In this document: in pieces, positions 55,655-64,000 of the stretch
Layout of the letters: every line of letters starts with the position of its first letter
How positions within the stretch are numbered: position 1 is the stretch's first letter
Source of the DNA: Psychrobium sp051201665
Lineage (GTDB): Bacteria; Pseudomonadota; Gammaproteobacteria; Enterobacterales; Psychrobiaceae
Length of the DNA: 64,000 bases
Direction: 5' to 3'
Assembly (NCBI RefSeq): GCF_051201665.1
Contig: NZ_CP179210.1
Span: forward strand, 1,302,001-1,366,000
Program-made: the position numbers and the translations under genes
Notes under the pieces: generated by a model
The model's input: the letters and a program-made list of their open reading frames with translations, nothing else
Databases searched by the model: none
What the model was told of the DNA's origin: nothing

Positions 55655-57414
55655 CAGACATTGATCAGAGCAAAATCAAAAATTTGGATTTAATTTAACC
55701 GATAATTTGTTACTGATTTTTCGGCTATTTGATATAATACCGCCTCAACTTTGAGGTATATATGAATTTAAAAATCAAACGGTTAGATCATCACGGCATA
55801 GTCGCAGGTGTAATTGAAGACTTACAAATAGTCCCCTTATTGGATCAATATTTACCTCAGGATGAAAAGCAAGAAATTACACCTGGTGAAGCGGTTAAAG
55901 GCATGATTATGAATGGACTTGGTTTTGCAAACCGTCCTTTATCTCTCAGTCCCCAATTTTTTACTAACTTACCGCTTGAGCATTTATTTCGAGAAGGTGT
56001 AAAAGCCGAGCACTTTAATCGTCACAAATTAGGCCGCACACTAGACCAGTGTTTTGATTTTGGCTGCGAAAGTCTATTTTCACTGGTGTCTCAGCAAGCT
56101 TGCGAGCTAGAAAGTGTAGACAAAAAATTTAACTCACTCGATACAACCAGCCATTCTTTAACGGGAGAATACGCTTTTGACGATGAAGACAGTGATGACA
56201 ATGTTATTAAAATCACTCATGGTTACAGTAAAGCTCACCGCCCTGATTTAAAGCAAGTGGTACAAGAAATCATTGTCAGTCAAGATGGTGGCGTTCCTCT
56301 CGCCTGTAAAAACTGGGATGGCAATAGTGCTGATACCGCTATTTTTAAGGCAAGGAGCAAAGCACTTGTTAGCGAATTCAAAAAAAGCGCAGCGCCTAAA
56401 TATCTTGTGGCCGACTGTAAGCTTTATCATAAGGCTAATGCCGAATTTTTATCTCTGGTAAAATTTCTCACGCTTATTCCTTCAACGATAGCGCTAGAGA
56501 AAGAATTAATCGCAGAATCAATAGCTGACGAACAATGGGTGAAAATAAATGCTAACTATCAATATGTTGTCAAAAAAGTCGAGCATATGGGGATCAAGCA
56601 GCGATGGATTGTGATTTACTCAAGTGCCGCTAATCATCGAGCTGCTAAAACGATCACACGGCAAGTTGAACGAGCAAAAGTTAAGGTAGAAAAAGAGCTG
56701 TTTCATCTACAAGCGCAACGCTTTGCTTGTAAAACTGATGCGCAACGAGCAGCGGATAAAATAGGAAAAAAACTGAAATATCATCAAATAAGCGACACTC
56801 AATATATAGAGCATAAAGTTTATGAAGGTAAAGGCCGCCCGAAAAAGGATGCTGAAGTTAAGCGTATAGAGTGGCAAGTAAACGCTGAAATTGAAGAAAA
56901 CACGATCGCAATCAAGCAGGCTGTTGAGCAAAAATCTTGCTTCATTCTAGCAACAAATATTGATGAAGAAGAACTTTCACCTGAAGAAATATTAAAACAT
57001 TACAAGGCGCAATCGGAAGTTGAAAGAGGCTTTAGATTTTTAAAAGATCCCTTGTTTTTTGTCTCTTCGTTATTTATAAAAAAGCCAAGCAGAATCGATG
57101 CTCTGTTGATGGTAATGACATTATCATTACTTGTATATTCTATTGCACAACGACGAATGCGAGCGAATATGAAAAAAGTTGAAGCGACAATTCCAAACCA
57201 AATAAATCAAGAAACGGCCGCCCCCACATTGCGCTGGGTGTTTCAGTGTTTTGATGGCATCAATTTACTTCAACAAGGTGATGATTATATTTACGATCAA
57301 ACCTACTTAGATGGCCTGACCGAACTCAGGCAAAAGATAGTAAACCTTATTGGTGGGCATGCCATGCACTTATACAAAATCAAAAAAGTGACCTAGGGGT
57401 CTGATCAATGTGTG
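55655..57414 (+). mobile_element. IS1634-type insertion sequence
   Basis: About 1,760 bp bounded by inverted ends: CAGACATTGATCAGA on the left (55655-55669) and TCTGATCAATGTGTG on the right (57400-57414). One transposase gene inside. Inserted between the RND operon and dbpA; no obvious target duplication seen. A CAATTGGTATTA fragment like the palindromic repeat ends adjoins its right side. Confidence 0.75.
55762..57396 (+). CDS. IS1634-family transposase
   Basis: 544 residues, complete. N-terminal DUF4277-like domain (HHGIVAGVIEDLQIVPLLDQYLP .. PGEAVKGMIMNGLGFANRPLSLSPQFF), then an IS4-type DDE core with SLDTTSHSLTGEY (D), YLVADCKLYHKANAEFL (D) and the YREK-like region HYKAQSEVERGFRFLKDPLFFVSSLFIKKPSRIDALLMV (E). 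ATG follows TTGAGGTATAT. A complete, undamaged gene, suggesting recent arrival. Confidence 0.95.
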   Translation: MNLKIKRLDHHGIVAGVIEDLQIVPLLDQYLPQDEKQEITPGEAVKGMIMNGLGFANRPLSLSPQFFTNLPLEHLFREGVKAEHFNRHKLGRTLDQCFDFGCESLFSLVSQQACELESVDKKFNSLDTTSHSLTGEYAFDDEDSDDNVIKITHGYSKAHRPDLKQVVQEIIVSQDGGVPLACKNWDGNSADTAIFKARSKALVSEFKKSAAPKYLVADCKLYHKANAEFLSLVKFLTLIPSTIALEKELIAESIADEQWVKINANYQYVVKKVEHMGIKQRWIVIYSSAANHRAAKTITRQVERAKVKVEKELFHLQAQRFACKTDAQRAADKIGKKLKYHQISDTQYIEHKVYEGKGRPKKDAEVKRIEWQVNAEIEENTIAIKQAVEQKSCFILATNIDEEELSPEEILKHYKAQSEVERGFRFLKDPLFFVSSLFIKKPSRIDALLMVMTLSLLVYSIAQRRMRANMKKVEATIPNQINQETAAPTLRWVFQCFDGINLLQQGDDYIYDQTYLDGLTELRQKIVNLIGGHAMHLYKIKKVT

Positions 57415-57452
57415 GTGCAATTGGTATTACCCACCAAGTTAGCGAGGATTAG

Positions 57453-57486
57453 CTAAAAACAAGCCACCCATGAACACAGGTGGCTT
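57453..57486 (-). terminator. Terminator of dbpA
   Basis: On the minus strand AAGCCACC and GGTGGCTT pair around TGTGTTCATG, followed by GTTTTTAGC. Confidence 0.85.
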
Positions 57487-57498
57487 AAAACATGAGCC

Positions 57499-58884
57499 TT
57501 ACTTAAGTTTTCGCACTCTAAAACTACGACCTTTAAGTTTACCTTCACTAATTTTACGCAGCGCCGTTTGTGCTTTGCTTGCTGCAACGGCAACGTAAGC
57601 CCAGTTGTCGGCAAGTTGGATTTTACCCACGTCTTTGCCTGCGATGCCGCCTTTACTGGTTAGTGCGCCTAGGATATCGCCAGCACGTACTTTTTGCTTT
57701 TTACCGCCGTCGATTTGTAAGGTAGCCATCGCTGGTGTTAATAATGGTTTGTCTAACACGCTGTTGTCTGGCAATGGCGTTGGCTCAACCGTGATGTTTA
57801 AAAACTCTTCTAAACGACCAATTTTGTTGAACTCTTTTTCGGCAAACAATGAAAGTGCTTGTCCTTTCGCACCAGCACGGCCACTACGTCCGATGCGGTG
57901 TACGTGAACTTCAGGATCGCTTGAAATGTGATAGTTAATAACCGTATCAAGACTGTCGATATCAAGACCACGAGCAGCAACGTCTGTTGCAACAAGTACT
58001 GATGCACTCTTGTTGGCAAAGCGGATCAGAGTTTGGTCGCGATCCCGTTGTTCTAAATCACCGTGCAGCGCTAAAACGCTAAAGCCAAAGTCCTTTAAGT
58101 CCATTGCTAAATCTTGCACATCACGTTTTGTGGTACAAAACACAACCGTTGATTCGCTTTGGGTGTCTTGGAGCAATAGGCGAACAGCGTGTGCACGATG
58201 GCGGTTGTCGTCTACCTTGTAGAATGTTTGATTGATTGTGTTTTCATCATGCGTTGACGCTACTTCAATCGACACTGGATCAGTCATTAGCTTCTTAGCG
58301 ATAGGTTTAACGCCATCAGGGAAGGTCGCTGAAAATAGTAAGTTTTGACGCTTTGGCGGACATAATGAAAAAATTAAATCTAGTGCATCTACAAAGCCCA
58401 TTTCTAACATGCGATCAGCTTCATCAAGCACTAGGGTATTTAGGTGTTTTAAATCAATGCGACCTTTTCGTAAATGATCTTCAATACGACCCGGCGTACC
58501 AACAATAATGTGCGCGCCGTGCTCTAATGAACCAATTTGCGGCCCCATCGGTGTGCCGCCACATAACGTAAGTACTTTAATGTTATGAATAGCACGTGCC
58601 AGTTTACGGATTTCTTTGGCAACTTGGTCAGCCAGTTCGCGCGTTGGACATAAAATTAGTGATTGAACGCGGAATTTTTTCACATCAAGATTGTGTAGCA
58701 AACCCAGCCCAAACGCTGCTGTTTTACCTGAGCCAGTTTTGCCTTGTGCAATCACGTCTTTGCCTTCTAAAATTGGCGGTAGACTTTGTGCTTGAATAGG
58801 TGTCATTTCGTTGTATGACAACGTTTTTAAGTTCTCTAGCAGTGATGCATTGAGAGGCAATTGAGAAAAGCTAGTTGATTGCAC
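57499..58884 (-). CDS. dbpA: ATP-dependent RNA helicase DbpA
   Basis: DEAD-box helicase acting in 50S ribosome assembly through 23S rRNA hairpin 92. 461 residues: Q-motif (FSQLPLNASLLENLKTLSYNEMTPIQAQSLP), motif I AQGKTGSGKTAAF, Ia PTRELADQ, II VLDEADRMLEMGF, III FSATFP, VI HRIGRSGRAG. The C-terminal 75 residues (RAGDILGALTSKGGIAGKDVGKIQLADNWAYVAV..FRVRKLK) are the DbpA RNA-recognition domain that gives rRNA specificity. Confidence 0.96.
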   Translation of the reverse strand: MQSTSFSQLPLNASLLENLKTLSYNEMTPIQAQSLPPILEGKDVIAQGKTGSGKTAAFGLGLLHNLDVKKFRVQSLILCPTRELADQVAKEIRKLARAIHNIKVLTLCGGTPMGPQIGSLEHGAHIIVGTPGRIEDHLRKGRIDLKHLNTLVLDEADRMLEMGFVDALDLIFSLCPPKRQNLLFSATFPDGVKPIAKKLMTDPVSIEVASTHDENTINQTFYKVDDNRHRAHAVRLLLQDTQSESTVVFCTTKRDVQDLAMDLKDFGFSVLALHGDLEQRDRDQTLIRFANKSASVLVATDVAARGLDIDSLDTVINYHISSDPEVHVHRIGRSGRAGAKGQALSLFAEKEFNKIGRLEEFLNITVEPTPLPDNSVLDKPLLTPAMATLQIDGGKKQKVRAGDILGALTSKGGIAGKDVGKIQLADNWAYVAVAASKAQTALRKISEGKLKGRSFRVRKLK

Positions 58885-58995
58885 AATGATGGCCTTTGGC
58901 TTGATGGAATTGGCGCGTAGTATATAGCAAAACGCAGTGATATATCAGTCATCTACTGTATAGTGTGCAGTCTATTGTTATTTTAAGGTTTTGTT

Positions 58996-59469
58996 GTGAA
59001 AAAAGTCGCTATTTTTGTTGATGTACAAAATATCTATTATACGACCCGTGATACCTATTCGCGTCCCTTTAACTATCGCCAGTTTTGGTTTGCTATTGCG
59101 CAGGACTACGACATTGTCGCGGCCTATGCGTATGCGATTGATAAAGACGATGTATCACAACAGAAGTTTCAAAGTGCGCTGCGCCATATTGGTTTTGATG
59201 TGAAACTAAAACCCTTCATTCAGCGCCGCGATGGCAGTGCAAAAGGGGATTGGGATGTTGGCATTACGATTGATGTTTTAAAACATGCACCTGAGGTCGA
59301 TGAAGTGATTTTGTTATCAGGTGATGGTGACTTTGCCATTTTATTAGATGAGCTGCGAAATACACATGAAGTGTCTAGCCAAGTTTATGGCGTGTTAGAT
59401 TTAACCGCTGGCGCCCTAATTGAGGCCGCTGATGAATATACGCCAATCGAAAAACGCCATTTACTTTAG
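58996..59469 (+). CDS. NYN-domain (LabA-like) putative nuclease
   Basis: 157 residues from GTG 58996 with TTTTAAGG before it. PIN-like NYN fold with acidic residues in VAIFVDVQNIYYTT, GSAKGDWDVGITIDVL and VILLSGDGDFAILLDEL, expected to bind metal and cleave RNA. The last 9 bases overlap the end of the convergent phosphopantetheinyl transferase gene. Divergent from dbpA over 111 bp. Confidence 0.9.
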   Translation: MKKVAIFVDVQNIYYTTRDTYSRPFNYRQFWFAIAQDYDIVAAYAYAIDKDDVSQQKFQSALRHIGFDVKLKPFIQRRDGSAKGDWDVGITIDVLKHAPEVDEVILLSGDGDFAILLDELRNTHEVSSQVYGVLDLTAGALIEAADEYTPIEKRHLL

Positions 59470-60228
59470 TGGTAATTCACAGGGCTCAAATTCGCCGCTA
59501 GGGGTTAGCTGGTGTATTGCCACGTTAACCTGTTTACTGGGTGGCGTTTCAATGGTGATTGCCATTTTGTGCTGCTCATTGACGGTAAATAGTTTGTTGT
59601 GCCAGCGCTCGCTGTTGTCCTTGCGTTTTTCGTCAAAAGTTAGTGAGATATTGTCGCGATCTTGAATATCAAAACTAAATAAATGTAGCGGTACAGATAG
59701 CCCATCACCGCACGCTTTTATGTAAGACTCTTTTAACGTCCAATAATCATAAAAGCCAGTTTGTTGCTCTTGTGGTGGTAACGATTGTAACGCCTCAACT
59801 TCACTGGCGCTAAAATAGCGAGGGGCTAATTTTTTAGTATCACTTTTGCGTTTGGTGTACTCAACATCAATGCCAATAACATTGCCTCGGGTCACCGCTA
59901 ATGCAATGAGGTGATGAGCATGAGATAAATTAAACTCAAGACTCTCCGCCGATTTACTTTCATTGCTATTTGCAATAAACGGCTTGCCGTTCCAGCCTTT
60001 ATCAAATTGCCATTGGCTAGGTGAAATGTCGCTATAGCGAGACAGTACTGTTCTCACTAATCCACGGGTCACCAATGCATCTCGCTTGGCATCGTCAGTG
60101 CGCTTTCTATCAATAGTTTCTTGCTCTTGGGGGCTAATTAACTGCTGAAAATCATTTAACACCTTGGCGGTTAAATAATGAGGTTGAACCAAGAAAATAT
60201 CGATGTGAGATGGTTGTTGTTTGGGCAC
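59461..60228 (-). CDS. 4'-phosphopantetheinyl transferase (Sfp type)
   Basis: 255 residues. Transfers phosphopantetheine from CoA to carrier proteins. Motifs: VIGIDVEYTKRKSDTKKLAPRYFSASEVEAL (magnesium aspartate) and FYDYWTLKESYIKACGDGLSVPL, the Sfp WxxKESxxK signature. No polyketide, peptide-synthetase or polyunsaturated fatty-acid gene lies in the window, so its partner carrier protein is elsewhere. Confidence 0.92.
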   Translation of the reverse strand: MPKQQPSHIDIFLVQPHYLTAKVLNDFQQLISPQEQETIDRKRTDDAKRDALVTRGLVRTVLSRYSDISPSQWQFDKGWNGKPFIANSNESKSAESLEFNLSHAHHLIALAVTRGNVIGIDVEYTKRKSDTKKLAPRYFSASEVEALQSLPPQEQQTGFYDYWTLKESYIKACGDGLSVPLHLFSFDIQDRDNISLTFDEKRKDNSERWHNKLFTVNEQHKMAITIETPPSKQVNVAIHQLTPSGEFEPCELPLK

Positions 60229-60284
60229 GTGCTCGGGTCGTCTTCGTCAATAATGGTGCTAGTTTACGTCATTAACCAATAATC

Positions 60285-61973
60285 TTAAAAAGAATTTTTA
60301 ACACTCACCATAAAGCGTACGCTGTCGGCTTCTTCTCGCTCGGTCATTGGCGCAGCTAAATCAATATGAATAACATGGTTGGCATCGGCACGGCTCGGAG
60401 TTAAACGCAAACCAATGCCAATATTAGCTAACCATGGTGTTTGTTTAAATTGGGTGTGAGGCTGGGGGCTTTGTTGACCCCAACTACGACCTACATCGAC
60501 AAAGGCAGCGGTTGCAACTCGAATCAGTTTCCACCAATATTGGTCGGTATAGTAACGCTGTTCGATCTTAATCACTGCATTTCTATCGCCAGTTTGAAAT
60601 CGCACTGGATAACCGCGCATGCCGGTATCGCCACCAAGAAATAGCTGGTTTTCGATGTATGGGTTTTTAAGCAGATTGTAATTAGCACCGACGAAAAATA
60701 CCCGATCAGGCGTCGTAAAGTGGTAATACTGTCCGTTTAAATTACCACTGAGATTCTTAGTGGTGTTGCTGTCAGCAAGGTAGTAACCGCCAAGATGACC
60801 AGCGATTGTGATAAGTTCATTGTGAAATTTAAACGCGCTTTTAGAGCGGATATTGAAGATGTATCTCGACTGGTCATCGCTCCATGATGACGGGCTATAA
60901 CCAATGCTTGCTGATAAATTGCGTCCTAAATTGATATCTTCAGTACGTTTAATTGAGTGGAAATTGGTGAGCGTAGTGTAATGATCTTCGAGTAAATTAA
61001 ACTCTATCCACGGGTAAATATTGGTGCGCGAATTCAGTGGGTTTAATTCAATGGTGTCATCGATTGACCAAAACGTATCTTCAATAAAACTTAAGCCATA
61101 ACGTAAGCGAGTTGTTCGATCGAGGTGATACCCGTCTGAATGACCAAAGAAAACTTGGTAGTGATTGAGTCGATGACGAATATCGGTCAGTTTATCTTTG
61201 TTGATATAAAGCGGTTCTTCACGGGTTTCATTGAGGTATGAGCCGCCGTAGCTTTGGCGACTTTCAAAAGAATAAAAAGGTTTGTTGACGGCAACGTAGT
61301 GACGTTTTCCGTCACTGTTGTCACTGATTTCAAATTCACTTGTTAGGTGAGTACCGCCGACATTGGGATCTTTATATCTTAGGGTAAATTCTGTCCGTTG
61401 ATCGTCGCGCGCTTGGGAAATAGAGATTAGTTTTCCGGTGCCTAAAAAGTTAGATTCAGTGATGGATGCGCGGGTCTTGGTTTCATCGCCATTATGAGAA
61501 ACGCTAAATGCTGGCGTTATCGACCAAGTGTCACGGGTGGTGATGTGTAAATCGACTTTGTCGTCACAAAGTTTTGTCGGTTGAATACGTGCATCAAAGA
61601 TGAACTTTTGTTGACGCAGTAAGCGCTCGGATTCTCGCACTTTTACGGGATTAAATTTCTCAGACTGCTTAAATGATAGCTCCTGTAAAATCACTTGTTC
61701 TTGGGTGATGGTATGGATGCTGTTGAGCCATTGATAAAGCCAATTGAGGGATACTGAGTCATCGTCGCTAAAAACATTGTAACGGGTATAGGAGATTTTT
61801 CCGATGTGATAGTCGGTGAGAAGTTTGTCGAAATCTACTGACGGTGCTTCAAACTCACTGCTTGGTAATGGCTGGGTGGAAGTCCATTGACATTGAGGCG
61901 CAACGGACTCAGCCGCTTGTACTTTTATAAGCGGTACACTGCTAATGAAAAATAAAGCCAGAAATCGATAAAT
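60285..61973 (-). CDS. BamA/TamA-like outer-membrane barrel protein, apparent ATT start
   Basis: About 562 residues. The N-terminus has a signal peptide (YRFLALFFISSVPLIKVQAA), then a POTRA-like region (YHIGKISYTRYNVFSDDD .. LLRQQKFIFDARIQPTKLCDDKVDLHITTRDTWSI) and a C-terminal barrel of the BamA/Omp85 type with LFLGGDTGMRGYPVRFQTGDRNAV, AAFVDVGRSW, GIGLRLTPSRAD and a final strand ending in F. In this frame no ATG, GTG or TTG precedes the signal peptide; an ideal AAGGAG stands 6 bases before ATT 61973. A start at GTG 61694 would drop the signal and is unlikely. Confidence 0.78.
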   Translation of the reverse strand: MYRFLALFFISSVPLIKVQAAESVAPQCQWTSTQPLPSSEFEAPSVDFDKLLTDYHIGKISYTRYNVFSDDDSVSLNWLYQWLNSIHTITQEQVILQELSFKQSEKFNPVKVRESERLLRQQKFIFDARIQPTKLCDDKVDLHITTRDTWSITPAFSVSHNGDETKTRASITESNFLGTGKLISISQARDDQRTEFTLRYKDPNVGGTHLTSEFEISDNSDGKRHYVAVNKPFYSFESRQSYGGSYLNETREEPLYINKDKLTDIRHRLNHYQVFFGHSDGYHLDRTTRLRYGLSFIEDTFWSIDDTIELNPLNSRTNIYPWIEFNLLEDHYTTLTNFHSIKRTEDINLGRNLSASIGYSPSSWSDDQSRYIFNIRSKSAFKFHNELITIAGHLGGYYLADSNTTKNLSGNLNGQYYHFTTPDRVFFVGANYNLLKNPYIENQLFLGGDTGMRGYPVRFQTGDRNAVIKIEQRYYTDQYWWKLIRVATAAFVDVGRSWGQQSPQPHTQFKQTPWLANIGIGLRLTPSRADANHVIHIDLAAPMTEREEADSVRFMVSVKNSF

Positions 61974-62104
61974 GACAGACTCCTTGTCAAATTTGTAATT
62001 GATTTACTTAAAGAATAGGCCAAATGAGTGAAGATGGAAACTAGTAATCTATATTTAATCGACGGATAATGCACTGAATTTGTTGATAAGTGTTCGAGAA
62101 TTTT

Positions 62105-62758
62105 ATGTTGCAGCATTATGTTATACCCGTTACTTCCTTTGCCCAAAATTGCAGTATTTTGTGGTGTAATCAAACTAAAGAGGCTGCAATTGTCGATCCC
62201 GGTGGTGATATTGACAAGCTAGTTGCTTTTATTAATGAGCAGCAACTTAATGTAACAAAGATTTTGTTAACACACGGTCACTTAGATCATGTTGGCGCAA
62301 CCTGTGATACTGCGGCAGCCTATGGTGTTCCTATTATTGGACCTCATGAAGCAGATGCGTTTTGGATAGATAATTTAGCGCAACAAGCGCAAATGTTTGG
62401 ATTTGTAACGCCAAATAATTTTACGCCAACACAATGGCTTAATGATGGTGACGAAGTGACTGTCGGCAATGAAACATTGCAGGTCGTTCATTGTCCGGGT
62501 CATACACCGGGTCATGTGGTTTTTTATCATCAAGCAAGCCACAAAGCTTGGGTTGGCGATGTGATTTTTTCTGGCTCTATCGGTCGTACCGATTTTCCTC
62601 AAGGAAATCATCACCAGTTAGTTGATTCAATTTGCGATAAATTGTGGCCACTGGGCAACGATGTAGAGTTTATTTGTGGCCATGGCCCCAACTCTACGTT
62701 CGGTAAAGAGCGCGCCTCAAACCCATTGGTTGGTGATAGGGTGACTGGAAGAGGGTAG
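62105..62758 (+). CDS. MBL-fold hydrolase, glyoxalase II-like (YcbL type)
   Basis: 217 residues from ATG 62105 (MLQHYVIPVTSFAQNCSILW); a GTG at 62090 would add five. Metallo-beta-lactamase fold with zinc ligands in LLTHGHLDHVGA, HCPGHTPGHVVFY, WVGDVIFSGSIGRTDF and FICGHGPNSTFGKER. Length and motifs fit the YcbL subgroup of type II glyoxalases (hydroxyacylglutathione hydrolase-like). Single gene divergent from the barrel protein. Confidence 0.93.
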   Translation: MLQHYVIPVTSFAQNCSILWCNQTKEAAIVDPGGDIDKLVAFINEQQLNVTKILLTHGHLDHVGATCDTAAAYGVPIIGPHEADAFWIDNLAQQAQMFGFVTPNNFTPTQWLNDGDEVTVGNETLQVVHCPGHTPGHVVFYHQASHKAWVGDVIFSGSIGRTDFPQGNHHQLVDSICDKLWPLGNDVEFICGHGPNSTFGKERASNPLVGDRVTGRG

Positions 62759-62765
62759 TTGTATT

Positions 62766-62928
62766 TATACCCATAACCAATGAAAATGCAGGTTTTATAG
62801 GCGGTCTAAAAATACAACCTGCTGCGTTGCGCTCAATCGCAATAGCAAGCTATTATTCATTCACGCGCCTTGCAGCTTAGTTTTTATTCTTGCTATAAAT
62901 TCCAGCATATCCAACGATTATGGGTATA
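62766..62928. repeat. Palindromic repeat, copy E with different ends
   Basis: 163 bp with inverted ends TATACCCATAA / TTATGGGTATA and the shared core AATAGCAAGCTATT followed by CACGCGCCTTG. The ends differ from copies A-C, the core does not. Confidence 0.85.
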
Positions 62929-63146
62929 GATGTTATTTGCTCGAGGTTATGTCGCAAAAATATACCGCTTTATCGAGTTTATTGTTAATGAACTCGATTG
63001 TACTGTATGTTCAAAGTTTAGGTGAACATGAATTTCAGCAGTGACATAATGTGGCGTAAATACTCATGTAAACAATGCGCTGTGATGAAATCTTATTAAT
63101 CATGTTGAGAATATCATGTATCCAAATCTGACTATCGAGAACAGCT
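62929..63146. promoter_or_regulatory. Region upstream of the histidine kinase
   Basis: About 220 bp without a gene; presumably holds the promoter of the LytS-type kinase. No operator recognised. Confidence 0.4.
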
Positions 63147-64000
63147 ATGGAACAAAAGTTTGAGCATGAGGAAAGCACTCTTCATTTAGGAAAGAGCGCG
63201 CTTGCAAAACAAAATAATCAATTCTGGCTATTACAAATTAGCGGTTGGATTGGTTATTCCATAATCGTATTCTTTGCCATTATTAGGCCGCAATTTACTG
63301 ACACTGATTTCAGTCTAGAACGACAGTTAGTTAATTTAGCCATTGAAACAACGACAGGTTTTATTTTGTCTTATCTTCAGTGGCAATTCATTAGGCGAAT
63401 TGTGGTTTTTAAAATCAGAAAAGTTTTACTGTTTAGCTTTATTTCCGCAGCATTATTGGGGCTGTTCTATAACATAATTAAATTAAGTACATACAAAGTT
63501 ATTGTTTATCAACAGCAATGGAATCAAGCGTGGAACACCTTGGAGTTTGGTGGATGGTTGTTATTTTCCTTAACAACCATGTTTGTTTGGACATCGATTT
63601 TTTTCATTATGTTGTATAACGCCAAGCTTCAAAAAGAACATGAAATGTTGCTTCGTGCACAAACATTGGCAAAGGAGTCTCAGCTTCAAATGCTGCGATA
63701 TCAGCTCAATCCCCATTTTATGTTTAACACCATGAATGCAATCTCTACTTTAATATTAAAAAAGGAAAATCTTAAAGCTAATGAAATGCTAGAGAAACTT
63801 TGTGAGTTTTTTCGTTATACACTTCAAGAGAAAACTTATCGAGCGTCGACATTTGCGGAAGAAATCGATTTTCTGAACCTCTATGTGTCTATTGAACGCG
63901 TGCGATTTGGTGAGCGATTAGGGTTTAATTTAGATGTTTGCGACAGTGTTCTACGGGCCAAAATCCCGAGTTTGTTTTTACAGCCGCTTATCGAAAATGC
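63147..64000 (+). CDS. LytS/YehU-type sensor histidine kinase, 3' end beyond window
   Basis: At least 284 residues from ATG 63147 (MEQKFEHEESTLHLG). Four hydrophobic segments (about 28-45, 68-85, 98-115, 134-155) form a membrane sensor domain, a linker coiled coil follows, then the His_kinase domain with LQMLRYQLNPHFMFNTMNAISTLI, where the phospho-accepting histidine is in NPHFMFN. The visible end (KIPSLFLQPLIENA) is the N-box region. A LytR-type response regulator probably follows to the right. Confidence 0.92.
   Translation, partial: MEQKFEHEESTLHLGKSALAKQNNQFWLLQISGWIGYSIIVFFAIIRPQFTDTDFSLERQLVNLAIETTTGFILSYLQWQFIRRIVVFKIRKVLLFSFISAALLGLFYNIIKLSTYKVIVYQQQWNQAWNTLEFGGWLLFSLTTMFVWTSIFFIMLYNAKLQKEHEMLLRAQTLAKESQLQMLRYQLNPHFMFNTMNAISTLILKKENLKANEMLEKLCEFFRYTLQEKTYRASTFAEEIDFLNLYVSIERVRFGERLGFNLDVCDSVLRAKIPSLFLQPLIEN

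Overview
The window looks like chromosome from a marine gammaproteobacterium of the Alteromonadales, probably Colwelliaceae-like (Thalassotalea/Colwellia type). The grounds are the A+T-rich composition, the sodium-dependent NSS transporter, the full liu leucine-degradation operon, FlgO-family lipoproteins, a VF530-type protein, YaeQ, and a palindromic intergenic repeat family present in at least five places. This placement is inference from gene content. No rRNA, convincing tRNA, CRISPR array or prophage was seen.

Layout. (1) 1-5.1 kb, minus strand: transhydrogenase alpha subunit (cut by the window edge), a small gene destroyed by a palindromic repeat, an NSS transporter and asd. (2) 5.4-13.6 kb: a surface-fibre locus. 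A SPOR-domain lipoprotein faces an alternative chaperone-usher operon (two DUF4402-like pilins, PapD-like chaperone, usher split by a one-base frameshift, with a SPOR-like C-terminus). Behind it lie three tandem FlgO-family lipoproteins. (3) 13.7-22.5 kb, minus strand: the leucine/isovalerate operon liuR-ivd-mccB-liuC-mccA-mvaB-scoA-scoB. It takes isovaleryl-CoA to HMG-CoA, then acetyl-CoA plus acetoacetate, and activates the acetoacetate. A 141-bp unit copying the end of mccB is tandemly repeated after that gene. (4) 22.7-26.3 kb: a propionyl-CoA synthetase pseudogene, then two convergent DUF1778/GNAT toxin-antitoxin pairs.

(5) 26.3-38.4 kb: a mosaic accessory region. It holds IS630, a 5'-truncated IS110/IS1111 element with a long 3' noncoding tail (possible bridge/seekRNA), IS256 and IS66 transposases, a propeller-like lipoprotein, an LpxL-like acyltransferase overlapping an S9 peptidase, an outer-membrane barrel, and a TonB-receptor gene cut off in its plug domain. 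(6) 38.4-47.7 kb: housekeeping and metabolic genes (cinA, yaeQ, PAS histidine kinase, FAD oxidoreductase, viroplasmin-RNase HI, CocE-type hydrolase, NTF2-like protein, VF530 protein). (7) 47.9-48.7 kb: wreck of an M1 aminopeptidase gene carrying a TA-flanked MITE and half of a palindromic repeat. (8) 48.8-57.4 kb: mscS, small proteins, a TetR/adaptor/RND efflux operon and an IS1634-type element. (9) 57.5-64 kb: dbpA, a NYN protein, a phosphopantetheinyl transferase, a BamA/TamA-like barrel that seems to start at ATT, a glyoxalase-II-like hydrolase, and the start of a LytS-type histidine kinase running off the right edge.

No clear-cut new defence or biosynthetic system was found. The strongest unusual signals are the SPOR-tailed usher locus, the in-frame 141-bp repeats in the liu operon, the IS1111 noncoding tail, and two genes broken by repeats whose original reading frames can be rebuilt.
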